A stretch of 29,864 nt of DNA from Phycisphaerae bacterium (GCA_030603035.1 JAUVYQ010000014.1:1-29864), one strand, 5' to 3'. Counted from the first letter of the stretch, positions 15,113-22,168 are shown. Notes: generated by a model not told the origin, from the letters alone. A program made the numbers and translations.

Positions 15113-15484
15113 TTAGGTAATACCGACAGGCAGCACTTCGAGAAGTGCTCCTGCCATACTCTCTAATTCGACCTTCGTTTTCATTACGTTCAATGAAACT
15201 ATGCAAGAGTCTTTTCCGGATGCTTCACTAAAGATGGTCCGATTCAACGCATCTAAAAATCTTTTGAGCAGATTGTCTAAATCTGGCCCGTAGGGGAAAT
15301 CTGTAGGGAATTTGTCAGGAGGCAACAGGAAAGTGATGTTTAGTACGCAGGCTTCCTTGACCTTCGGTAAATCTTTCGTCTGGTATATTATTTTTTGTGT
15401 CCATTCTGCAGGAGCAGTAACCCTGCCTCGTCTTTTGTATTTGCCGTATGGCACGCCCTTAATTTTTTGACAGATGTATTTCAT
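15113..15484 (-). CDS. RusA-like Holliday junction resolvase
   Basis: This 123-residue protein looks like RusA, a dimeric magnesium-dependent endonuclease that resolves Holliday junctions. The core motif GPDLDNLLKRFLDALN is at 66-81, with D68 and D70 and with K74 close behind. D92 in GKDSCIVSLNVMKTK lies where RusA has a further catalytic aspartate (E. coli D70, D72, K76 and D91 are the equivalents). RusA genes are usually carried by phages or prophages, but no phage gene is seen nearby. It lies upstream of the heparinase fusion on the same strand, with a 110-base gap. No strong ribosome binding site is visible. Confidence 0.65.
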   Translation of the reverse strand: MKYICQKIKGVPYGKYKRRGRVTAPAEWTQKIIYQTKDLPKVKEACVLNITFLLPPDKFPTDFPYGPDLDNLLKRFLDALNRTIFSEASGKDSCIVSLNVMKTKVELESMAGALLEVLPVGIT

Positions 15485-15711
15485 ATTACTGTGATCCCTA
15501 ACGAAATAAAGTTCAGACGCAGCGAAATACAGGTTAGTTCATTTCCGCTACAAAACTACCTCTGATACTACCAGATGTTATAGAGGATTTGTGGCCTGCA
15601 AGGCAAGGAAAATCTCTTGCGAGAGCCGAAAGGTACGGTTCATTTGACAGACCTGCCCCAATTTCGTATGATTCCCACAAACGTGATTCTGCAAAAGAAA
15701 GATGTGAAATT

Positions 15712-16476
15712 ATGGAAAAATTTATTTATAAGACGCCACAGGAAATGGGGGCAGCGGCAGGAGTACAGGCGGCAGAAGTCATCAAACAGGCAATAGAAAA
15801 TAAAGGCCAGGCGAATATTATCCTGGCGACGGGGACCAGCCAATTCGAGACACTCAAGAAGCTTGTGGCGGCGAGCCCCGCCCCTCCGAGAGGCTGGCCG
15901 AGCGGAATCGACTTCTCAAAAGTAACAATGTTTCACCTCGATGAGTACATAGGGCTGGGTGCGGACCATCCGGCCAGTTTCAGAAAGTTTTTGAAAGAGC
16001 GGTTCGTCGATAAGGTAGCAAGTTTGAAGGCGATACATTTCGTCAATGGTGATACAGACGACCCACAGCAAGAGTGCCAGCAATTAGGGGCTATTATCGC
16101 CAGGCATCCAATCGACGTGGCATTGGTGGGAATCGGAGAAAACGGGCATTTGGCGTTTAACGACCCGCCGGCAGACTTCAATACCGAAGAGCCGTTTATT
16201 ATCGTTGAACTGGACGCCAGATGCAGAAAACAGCAGTTGGGCGAAGGATGGTTTGAGACGTTAGAGCAAGTACCCCGGCGGGCGATATCAATGAGCATCC
16301 GGCAGATTATGAAAAGTGCGTGCTTAATTGTCTCGGTGCCAGAGAAGCGCAAAGCCGAGGCGGTAAAGAACACGCTGGAAGCGCAAGTAACAAATATGTG
16401 TCCGGCGTCGATACTGCAGAGACATCAGAACTGCAAGATATTTATGGACGCCGAGGCGGCGTTACTGCTTTCGTGA
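15712..16476 (+). CDS. nagB: Glucosamine-6-phosphate deaminase
   Basis: NagB converts glucosamine 6-phosphate to fructose 6-phosphate and ammonia. It has 254 residues. FHLDEYIGL at 74-82 carries the general base (D77), and GIGENGHLAFNDPP at about 140-153 carries H146. The aspartate common in the last motif of E. coli NagB is E143 here, as in many homologues. Residues of about 54-65 (ASPAPPRGWPSG) are an insertion encoded by a GC-rich repeat. I chose the ATG at 15712 because the conserved N-terminus begins there. The frame stays open upstream to about 15538, but that part has no recognisable match. nagA follows after a 327-base repeat-filled gap. Confidence 0.93.
   Translation: MEKFIYKTPQEMGAAAGVQAAEVIKQAIENKGQANIILATGTSQFETLKKLVAASPAPPRGWPSGIDFSKVTMFHLDEYIGLGADHPASFRKFLKERFVDKVASLKAIHFVNGDTDDPQQECQQLGAIIARHPIDVALVGIGENGHLAFNDPPADFNTEEPFIIVELDARCRKQQLGEGWFETLEQVPRRAISMSIRQIMKSACLIVSVPEKRKAEAVKNTLEAQVTNMCPASILQRHQNCKIFMDAEAALLLS
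15873..15904 (+). repeat. GC-rich hairpin repeat inserted in frame in nagB
   Basis: GAGCCCCGCCCCTCCGAGAG followed by GCTGGCCGAGCGG closely matches the intergenic copy at 236-265 (GGCCCCGCCCTTCGGAGGGG, then CTGGACGAAGC). The inserted residues lie between two conserved NagB segments, KKLVA and IDFSKVTMFHLDEY. Confidence 0.8.
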
Positions 16477-16803
16477 AAAAAAATGACCGCGGAGAACGCT
16501 GAAAGCGCTGAGAAAGAACTAAAAGAGAATAATTAGACGCACCTGTGCCTGCGTAACCCCCCTGCTTTCTGCCGAGAGGCATCCTGTGGATTGCGAAAGC
16601 AAGAAGTGGGGTGCAGGCAGATTACGCTGATTAACCCCGCCCCTGCGGCAGGGGTCGGGGTTAACGCAGATGTTTAATAATTTTTATCTTTCAGCGCAAT
16701 CTGCGAAATCAGCGTCAAAAAAATAAAACTAAACTCTGCGGTAAAAAGGCAAAAGCGATTCGGACAATGAACCCCGTTAGGAATTCTAAACGGGGGCAAT
16801 AAT
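16477..16803. repeat. Composite repeat region between nagB and nagA
   Basis: No gene is seen. From the left there is ACCGCGGAGAACGCTGAAAG (about 16486), then GCGCTGAGAAAG. A hairpin of 16 pairs follows, TTAACCCCGCCCCTGC (16631-16646) with 16648-16664, broken by one bulged T. Next is an imperfect reverse copy of the first motif (TTTCAGCGCAATCTGCGAAA at about 16690, then CTCTGCGGT at about 16735). Last is an inverted CCCCGTTAGGAATTCTAAAC with GGGG (16772-16795) just before nagA. The outer pair encloses the strong hairpin, so this is another nested element. Confidence 0.75.
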
Positions 16804-17841
16804 ATGGACCAAAAAACAAAGATTTGGGACCCCGCCTTGCGGGAACCCTCTAACGGGGTGAAGATACCGGGATTAGTTGACCTGCAGGTCAACGGTTACA
16901 AGGGGGTGGATTTTTCCAGCGGAGATTTGACGGAGGCGCATTTTGTGCAGGCCTGCCGCGGGCTGTTTGAAGCTGGAACGACGGCATTTTTGCCGACAAT
17001 GATAACCAGTCCGGGGGACGTTTATAAGCATAATTTACCAATAATGACGGCAGCGCTCCAGAGTGAGGAGTTTCACGGCCGGCTGCTGGGAATACATCTT
17101 GAGGGGCCTTTTATTTCAACGCAAGACGGGGCGCGGGGGGCACATAATGCCGAATGGATAAGAGAACCGGACATAAGCTACCTCCAACAGTTAATCGAGT
17201 GGGCAGGCGACAAAGTCAAACTAATAACGATAGCGGCGGAAGCAAAGGGAGCAGAGCAGCTGGCGCGGTACGCGGTAGGCCGGGGGATTGCGGTTTCGCT
17301 GGGACATCAGATGGCAGGCGAGGAAGATTTGGTAAAGCTGGTGCGGGCAGGTGCGGTCGCGCTTACGCATCTGGGTAATGGTGTGCCGGCGGTACTGCCC
17401 AGGCACGAAAATCCCATCTGGGCGGGTCTGGCAAATGACGACCTCGTCGCGACGATAATAACCGACGGTCATCATCTGCCGGCTCCGGTGCTGAAAACTA
17501 TTATTAGAACAAAGGGCGCGGCTCACTGCGTTGTGGTAAGCGATGCTTCATCATTGGCGGGATTTGGCCCGGGCAGGTATGAGACGCTGGGGCACAAGGT
17601 GGTGCTCGAAGACAGCGGGCGGCTGTACGACCCGGCAACAGAGTATCTGTGCGGTTCATCGGCAACGATGCTGGAATGTATGAACTACCTGGCGCGACTT
17701 TCGCTGGTAAGCCGCAATGAGCTGATTGCGATGGGTTTTTACAATCCGCTGAAGCTGATCGGCCTTGCTGCTGACGATGTGGCACAAGGGCCGGACATCT
17801 GGTTTGACGAGAAGCGCGAGCTTCTTTACCTGAAAAAATAA
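16804..17841 (+). CDS. nagA: N-acetylglucosamine-6-phosphate deacetylase
   Basis: NagA removes the acetyl group from N-acetylglucosamine 6-phosphate, supplying NagB. It is an amidohydrolase-fold metal enzyme of 345 residues. Visible features are VDLQVNGYKGVDFSS at about 25-39, E100 in HLEGPF, H168 in SLGHQM, H189 in THLGNGV, and catalytic D247 in VVVSDASS. The usual N-terminal beta strands (roughly 50 residues in E. coli NagA) are missing: only about 20 residues precede the barrel, and DPALREPSNGV (10-20) is encoded by a palindromic repeat. The true start may therefore be a replacement supplied by the repeat. No clear ribosome binding site is seen. Confidence 0.92.
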   Translation: MDQKTKIWDPALREPSNGVKIPGLVDLQVNGYKGVDFSSGDLTEAHFVQACRGLFEAGTTAFLPTMITSPGDVYKHNLPIMTAALQSEEFHGRLLGIHLEGPFISTQDGARGAHNAEWIREPDISYLQQLIEWAGDKVKLITIAAEAKGAEQLARYAVGRGIAVSLGHQMAGEEDLVKLVRAGAVALTHLGNGVPAVLPRHENPIWAGLANDDLVATIITDGHHLPAPVLKTIIRTKGAAHCVVVSDASSLAGFGPGRYETLGHKVVLEDSGRLYDPATEYLCGSSATMLECMNYLARLSLVSRNELIAMGFYNPLKLIGLAADDVAQGPDIWFDEKRELLYLKK

Positions 17842-17877
17842 GGATGGAAGATAGCCGATAGAAACTATACGCTACAC

Positions 17878-17916
17878 AACATACGCAATACGAGATACGA
17901 TTCACGAGACACGAAT
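17878..17916. repeat. ATACGAGATACGA-type junction repeat
   Basis: The iterated unit is ACATACGCAATACGAGATAC, then GATTCACGAGACACGAATT. It is the same family as at 5794 and 7995-8030, and lies between nagA and the korDABC operon. Confidence 0.75.
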
Positions 17917-17979
17917 TGATTGCCTTTTGACTTTACAAACACACGCGGTCCTGTTAAAATTCGTCAGCTAAGTTATAAA

Positions 17980-18276
17980 ATGGCTCAACAGAGACCAAAT
18001 ACGAAAATGGCTGGCAAAATAGTTATTGATACCGAACGGTGCAAAGGTTGCGGCTTGTGTGTGGTAGTATGTCCGAAGAATTGCATCGTTATCTCCAGGC
18101 AATCCAACCAAAACGGTTACTTCCCCGCACAAGCAACCGATTCTGATTGTACAGGGTGTGCTATGTGTGCCATTATCTGCCCGGATGCGGCTATCGAAGT
18201 TTTTTACGAAAGCAAAGTTGAAGCTGCCAAATCTGGCAAGAAAGGAAAGTCCAATCTCATTAAGGAAAAGGCGTAG
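17980..18276 (+). CDS. korD: 2-oxoacid:ferredoxin oxidoreductase, delta (ferredoxin) subunit
   Basis: This is the 2x[4Fe-4S] ferredoxin-like subunit that carries electrons out of the oxidoreductase. With the start at 17980 it has 98 residues. The two clusters are C21-x2-C24-x2-C27-x3-C31 (CKGCGLCVVVCPKN) and C57-x2-C60-x2-C63-x3-C67 (CTGCAMCAIICPDA). The tail is lysine-rich. An ATG at 18007 (MAGKIVIDTERC) is an alternative start, and neither has a good ribosome binding site. The gene is separated from korA by a nucleotidyltransferase/HEPN pair. The order D-A-B-C matches 2-oxoglutarate:ferredoxin oxidoreductase operons. Confidence 0.85.
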   Translation: MAQQRPNTKMAGKIVIDTERCKGCGLCVVVCPKNCIVISRQSNQNGYFPAQATDSDCTGCAMCAIICPDAAIEVFYESKVEAAKSGKKGKSNLIKEKA

Positions 18277-18356
18277 CATAGCCCTTTAGTTTTTGGAAAA
18301 AGATAAAAATAGCAAAAAGTAATCCGCCTCTGGTGGGCTTTAAGAGATGAATAAAG

Positions 18357-18677
18357 ATGGATGAAAGAATAAAACGCTTGATAAATCAAATAAAGGCACA
18401 TCTGGTAAAGGTATATGGGGAAGGAATCAAAAAGGTTATATTATACGGTTCTTATGTAAGGGGTGCAGCAACGAGGGATTCTGATATTGATTTACTTGTG
18501 CTGGTTGACCAGTCCCTAAATCCTTTTGAAGTTAGAGAAAGCCTGAGCGACCTTTTGTTTGACATAATTCTTAATGAAGGCGAGCTTGTTTCAGTTATTG
18601 TAGTTCCCGAAGATTTCTTTGAAAGTTACAATTCTCCATTTATGCTGAATGTGAAAAAAGAAGGAGTGGTAGCGTGA
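18357..18677 (+). CDS. MNT-type nucleotidyltransferase of a toxin-antitoxin pair
   Basis: This 106-residue minimal nucleotidyltransferase has the signature GSYVRGAATRDSDID at 31-45, giving the GS motif (31-32) and the metal-binding D43 and D45. Proteins of this class act as antitoxins by adding AMP to a HEPN partner. The next gene encodes a HEPN-type protein and overlaps by four bases (GTGA). The pair lies inside the korDABC operon and is AT-richer than its neighbours, so it looks inserted. Confidence 0.87.
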   Translation: MDERIKRLINQIKAHLVKVYGEGIKKVILYGSYVRGAATRDSDIDLLVLVDQSLNPFEVRESLSDLLFDIILNEGELVSVIVVPEDFFESYNSPFMLNVKKEGVVA

Positions 18678-19072
18678 AAGAAATAACGGATTTTATAGCA
18701 AAAGCCGAGAAATTCATAAGCACAGCCGAAAATACTCTAAATACCGGAGATTATGATTCCTGTGTTTCAAGGTGTTATTATGCAATGTTCTTTATGGCAG
18801 AAGCCGTGCTTCTTACCAAAAGCTTAACTGCATCCTCCCACAAAGGTGTAATAAGTTTGTTTGGAGAGCATTTTGTAAAGACGGGAACTTTTGGGAGAGA
18901 TTTAGGAAAGGCGCTTAATGATGCCTACGATAGAAGACTTGTTGGGGATTATGGTGTAGGTTTTACGGTAACTAAAGAAGAAGCTGAAGATTTGTTAGAA
19001 ACAGCCCGGAATTTTGTCCAGAAGTTGAAAAGCTATCTTAAAATGTGGATAGAAAAGGAGGGGCAAACTTGA
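18674..19072 (+). CDS. HEPN-domain protein paired with the nucleotidyltransferase
   Basis: This 132-residue helical protein has the HEPN signature SRCYYAMFFMAEAVL at about 32-46 and a second helix pair with EEAEDLLETARNFVQKLKSYL. The GTG start is well supported: AAGGAG at 18661-18666, seven bases of spacing, and a GTGA overlap with the partner gene. HEPN toxins usually carry R-x(4-6)-H for RNA cleavage. I do not see that motif; the corresponding place reads DRRLVGDY. It may therefore lack RNase activity or use different residues. The stop (19070-19072) overlaps a possible TTG start for korA. Confidence 0.85.
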   Translation: MKEITDFIAKAEKFISTAENTLNTGDYDSCVSRCYYAMFFMAEAVLLTKSLTASSHKGVISLFGEHFVKTGTFGRDLGKALNDAYDRRLVGDYGVGFTVTKEEAEDLLETARNFVQKLKSYLKMWIEKEGQT

Positions 19073-19128
19073 GCGGAGTTCGGCAGCCGGTGCCTGGTAT
19101 CAGAAAACACAAGACTCACGGCGCAAGT

Positions 19129-20202
19129 ATGACAAAACGGATTCTAATGTGTGGTAATGAGGCGCTGGCGGAGGCGTCCATCATTGCCGGAGTTGACGCC
19201 TATTTCGGCTATCCGATTACGCCGCAAAACGAAATCACCGCCTATATGTCGAGGAGAATGCCCGAGGAGGGCCGGGTCTTTGTGCAGAGTGAAAGTGAAT
19301 TAGCCGCAATTAATATGGTATTCGGGGCTTCGGCCACGGGCAAAAGGGCTATGACAACCTCATCCAGTCCCGGCATCAGTCTGATGCAGGAGGGAATAAG
19401 CTACCTGGCGGGAGCCGAGCTGCCAGCGGTGGTCGTCAATGTAATGCGAGGCGGGCCGGGCCTCGGTAATATTGCACCATCACAAGGCGATTACTTCCAG
19501 GCCACTCGCGGCGGCGGACACGGCGATTATCGAACCATCGTCTTCGGACCATCAAGCGTACAGGAGCTGGTCGATTGTATGCCGCTGGCATTTGATTTGG
19601 CCGATGAGTATCGAATGACCGTTGTCGTCCTCGCCGACGGTATCCTCGGCCAGATGATGGAGCCGATAGTGCTGGAAAAAAAGCCACGGCGGAAATTGCC
19701 GCCCAAAGACTGGGCTTTGACAGGCACAAAAGGCAGAAAGCAAAACATTGTCCGCTCATTATGGCTCCCGGAGGGAGCGCTGGAAAAACACAACTATAAG
19801 CTCAAGGCCAAATATGAACAGGTGCAAAAAAATGAGGTGCTTTGCGAACAGTATGAGGTTGATGATGCCGAAATCGTAGTGGTTGCTTACGGCGTTGCAG
19901 CAAGAATTGTGCGCGGCGCGGTGAACAAGGCAAGGGAGGAAGGAATCAAGGCCGGGTGGATACGCCCCATCACCTTGTGGCCGTTTCCGACAGAGCAAAT
20001 CAGCAAGGCCGCCGATGAATTGCGGATTTTCCTGACCGTGGAGATGAGCAATGGCCAGATGGTCGAGGACGTAAAACTGGCCGTAGCCGGAAAAGCACCG
20101 GTAGTATTTTACGGCCGACCCGGCGGCGGCGTACCGACCGTTGACGAAATCCTGGACAAAATCAAACAATTAACGATACCGACAAATAAACGAAAAACTT
20201 AA
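19129..20202 (+). CDS. korA: 2-oxoacid:ferredoxin oxidoreductase, alpha subunit
   Basis: The alpha subunit helps form the thiamine-pyrophosphate and CoA site for oxidative decarboxylation of a 2-oxoacid, probably 2-oxoglutarate, with reduction of ferredoxin. It has 357 residues from the ATG at 19129. Recognisable segments are GNEALAEASIIAG, FGYPITPQNE, ESELAAINMVFGAS, TTSSSPGISLMQEG and MRGGPGLGNIAPSQGDYFQ. Two longer starts exist: ATG 19045, and TTG 19069 with a strong AAGGAGGGG and a TTGA overlap. They would add residues unlike the family (SGVRQPVPGIRKHKTHGAS). I prefer 19129 by homology, but the strong upstream site makes the TTG a real possibility. Confidence 0.88.
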   Translation: MTKRILMCGNEALAEASIIAGVDAYFGYPITPQNEITAYMSRRMPEEGRVFVQSESELAAINMVFGASATGKRAMTTSSSPGISLMQEGISYLAGAELPAVVVNVMRGGPGLGNIAPSQGDYFQATRGGGHGDYRTIVFGPSSVQELVDCMPLAFDLADEYRMTVVVLADGILGQMMEPIVLEKKPRRKLPPKDWALTGTKGRKQNIVRSLWLPEGALEKHNYKLKAKYEQVQKNEVLCEQYEVDDAEIVVVAYGVAARIVRGAVNKAREEGIKAGWIRPITLWPFPTEQISKAADELRIFLTVEMSNGQMVEDVKLAVAGKAPVVFYGRPGGGVPTVDEILDKIKQLTIPTNKRKT

Positions 20203-20210
20203 AGCTAAAA

Positions 20211-20582
20211 ATGCAAAACCAAACCTCAAAACTTAAAACCGAATTGAGTCACAGGGCATATCGATATTCGATTAAAATAATAGAATTCCTGGATATTTTA
20301 CCAAAAGATACATCCACTCAAATTATTGCAAAGCAGCTATTGAGATCAGCAACATCTATAGGGGCAAATGTTGTTGAAGCTAAGGCTTCCAGTTCAAAAA
20401 AAGACTTTACCAACTTTTTTACTCATTCTCTTAAATCCGCAAACGAAAGCTTGTACTGGCTCGGATTGCTAAGAGATGCAAAGAAAATAAATAATGCTCA
20501 ATTAGAATATCTTTTGAACGAAACTAAAGAATTAGCAAACATATTAGGTTCCAGTATCCTGACCCTCAAAGGGAAAAGGTGA
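20211..20582 (+). CDS. Four-helix-bundle protein (S23/intervening-sequence family)
   Basis: This 123-residue protein belongs to the four-helix-bundle family first found encoded in intervening sequences of 23S rRNA genes; its function is unknown. Typical features are LSHRAYRYSIKIIEFLDILP, AKQLLRSATSIGANVVEA at about 44-61, SKKDFTNFFTHSLKSANE, and YWLGLLRDA. It sits between korA and korB, eight bases after korA, and is AT-richer than both. A-rich low-complexity DNA on the left and T-rich DNA on the right form a degenerate inverted pair around it, so it looks like a small inserted module. Confidence 0.88.
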   Translation: MQNQTSKLKTELSHRAYRYSIKIIEFLDILPKDTSTQIIAKQLLRSATSIGANVVEAKASSSKKDFTNFFTHSLKSANESLYWLGLLRDAKKINNAQLEYLLNETKELANILGSSILTLKGKR

Positions 20583-20589
20583 GTTTAAA

Positions 20590-20652
20590 CTGAAGTTTTT
20601 CAGTTTTTAGTTATGGTTTTTAGTTTTGAGCTTTTAATTTTTAGTTTAATAA
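20590..20652. repeat. T-rich half of inverted flanks around the S23-type gene
   Basis: The iterated CAGTTTTTAGTTATGGTTTT, then TAGTTTTGAGCTTTTAATTTTTAGTTT, lies between the S23-type gene and korB. Its reverse complement (CTAAAAATTAAAAGCTCAAA) resembles the A-rich DNA at 20192-20243 before and into the S23-type gene (AAAACTTAAAGCTAAAAATG, then CAAAACC). The TATGGTTTTTAG core recurs at 24240-24251. Confidence 0.65.
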
Positions 20653-20658
20653 TGTGAT

Positions 20659-21393
20659 ATGAAGACGGTATTTACGCGAACACCTACATTAAAAGATTGC
20701 CCGACGCATTACTGTCCCGGATGCGGGCACGGGATTGCTCATCGATTGATAGCTGAGACAATCGATGAGCTGGGCATACGCGACCGCACTATCGGCATAG
20801 CGCCGGTAGGATGCGCGGTGTTGGCGTATAATTATCTTGACATCGATATGGTCGAGGTCGCGCATGGCAGACCACCGGCGGTGGCAACAGGTATGAAAAG
20901 GACCAACCTGGACAAAATAATCTTCTCTTATCAAGGCGATGGCGACCTTGCGGCAATCGGAACAGCGGAGATTATTCACGCCGCTCACAGAGCTGAACAA
21001 ATAACAGTTATCTTCATCAACAACGCAGTCTTTGGTATGACGGGCGGCCAGATGGCGCCGACAACCCTTCTGGAGCAGGTTACAGCAACGACCCCGCAGG
21101 GCCGGCAGACCACCAGCGAGGGCTATCCGCTGCAAGTATCAGAATTGTTGGCGGTATTGCCGGGCGCAATCTATGTTGAGCGCTGCAGTGTGTATAATCC
21201 GGCGCAGGTCCGCAAGGCCAAAAAGGCCATCAAACACGCCTTCGAGCTGCAGGTCAATGGTGCCCAGGGCCTGTCGCTCGTTGAGGTCCTCTCGCCCTGC
21301 CCGGTTTATTGGCGAATGACCCCCGTTAAGGCGATGGAATGGATAGAAAAGGAAATGACAAAAGTCTTCCCGCTCGGCCGATTGAAAGGCTAA
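20659..21393 (+). CDS. korB: 2-oxoacid:ferredoxin oxidoreductase, beta subunit
   Basis: The beta subunit binds thiamine pyrophosphate. It has 244 residues. CPGCGHG at 19-25 is the conserved cysteine pattern near the N-terminus. GDGD at 93-96 and INNAVFGMTGGQMAPTT after it form the TPP-magnesium site. EVLSPCPVYWRMTP near the C-terminus is family-typical. The gene follows the S23-type gene and a T-rich repeat, and korC follows after 29 bases of repeat. Confidence 0.93.
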   Translation: MKTVFTRTPTLKDCPTHYCPGCGHGIAHRLIAETIDELGIRDRTIGIAPVGCAVLAYNYLDIDMVEVAHGRPPAVATGMKRTNLDKIIFSYQGDGDLAAIGTAEIIHAAHRAEQITVIFINNAVFGMTGGQMAPTTLLEQVTATTPQGRQTTSEGYPLQVSELLAVLPGAIYVERCSVYNPAQVRKAKKAIKHAFELQVNGAQGLSLVEVLSPCPVYWRMTPVKAMEWIEKEMTKVFPLGRLKG

Positions 21394-21394
21394 A

Positions 21395-21422
21395 AACCGA
21401 ACATCAAATATCGAATGCGCAA
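21395..21422. repeat. CGAATATCGAA-type repeat between korB and korC
   Basis: ACCGAACATCAAATATCGAA, then TGCGCAAA, fills the gap between the korB stop and the korC ATG. It is the same family as at 4109, 5811 and 11150. Confidence 0.7.
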
Positions 21423-22028
21423 ATGACAACAAACAATTCTTATGAAGAGGTTATCATCGCCGGCTTTGGCGGCCAGGGAATCTTGCTGGCCGGCAGACTG
21501 CTGGCGCAGACGGCGATGAAGCGAGGCCTCGAAGTAACCTTTATGCCCGCCTACGGCGCCGAGGTTCGAGGCGGCACATCCAATTGTGCGGTTATTGTGG
21601 CGGACGAGCCTATCGCCTCACCCATAGTCAGCAAACCCGATTCGCTGATTGTAATGAACAAGGCCTCGCTGAATAAATTCGCACCACGCCTTAAAACCGG
21701 CGGGCTGCTGGTTATGAACAGTTCCCTGATTGACAGCAAGCCGCAACTGGACGACACGATCGAGATAATAGCAGTGCCTGCCGACGAATTGGCAGTCGAA
21801 TTAGGCAACCAGAAAGCCGCCAATATGGTGGCCCTCGGCGTGTATCTGCAAAAGCGAGGGCTTCTAAGCCCTGATGCAGCCGCAGCTTCTTTGCCCGACG
21901 TCCTCGCCAGGCGGTATCATCAAACATTGCCGGTCAACACCAAAGCTCTACGCCGGGGCGCCGAATTCGCCGCAAATTGTACTAAAAGGTTAACCGCAGA
22001 GAACGCAAAGAACGCAGAGGAAAAATAA
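21423..22028 (+). CDS. korC: 2-oxoacid:ferredoxin oxidoreductase, gamma subunit
   Basis: The gamma subunit completes the KorDABC enzyme. It has 201 residues from the ATG at 21423. Conserved segments are IIAGFGGQGILLAGRLLAQ at about 10-28 and MPAYGAEVRGGTSNCAVIV at about 41-59, with ELGNQKAANMVALG at about 124-137. The last 12 residues, LTAENAKNAEEK, are not family sequence. They translate an ACCGCAGAGAACGCAAAGAA repeat that continues past the stop. A start at 21339, inside korB, is open but would overlap korB and has no homology. Confidence 0.92.
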   Translation: MTTNNSYEEVIIAGFGGQGILLAGRLLAQTAMKRGLEVTFMPAYGAEVRGGTSNCAVIVADEPIASPIVSKPDSLIVMNKASLNKFAPRLKTGGLLVMNSSLIDSKPQLDDTIEIIAVPADELAVELGNQKAANMVALGVYLQKRGLLSPDAAAASLPDVLARRYHQTLPVNTKALRRGAEFAANCTKRLTAENAKNAEEK

Positions 22029-22156
22029 GAATAATCGGAGAAATGCCTATATTAAAAATCTCCGCGTACTCTCCGTAAGTCCGCTTGTCCCAGGGGGGAC
22101 GCCCCTTGGCGGGGACGCCTTGCGGCGGAGTCCCAAGGACTGCGAACTCCGCGGTA
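21992..22156. repeat. Composite repeat at the korC 3' end
   Basis: The left end is ACCGCAGAGAACGCAAAGAA, then CGCAGAGG, inside korC. The right end is AACTCCGCGGTAAAAT (22145-22160), an imperfect reverse copy. Between them lie GGACGCCCCTTGGCGGGGAC, GCCTTGCGGCGG, and GGAGTCCCAAGGACTGCG at 22127-22144, the last identical to 41-58. It is the same plan as at 16484-16745: outer ACCGC-GAG/CTC-GCGGT ends around GC-rich hairpin DNA. Confidence 0.75.
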
Positions 22157-22168
22157 AAATTAAACGCT

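Noticed and set aside
15589..15711. N-terminal extension of NagB from a TTG at 15589
   Set aside because: The extra 41 residues match nothing in the family, and the conserved start is at 15712. The open frame is noted but unexplained.
19045..19128. Longer KorA start at ATG 19045
   Set aside because: It overlaps the HEPN gene and adds residues unlike the family. The TTG at 19069 is kept as a possible alternative because of its strong ribosome binding site.
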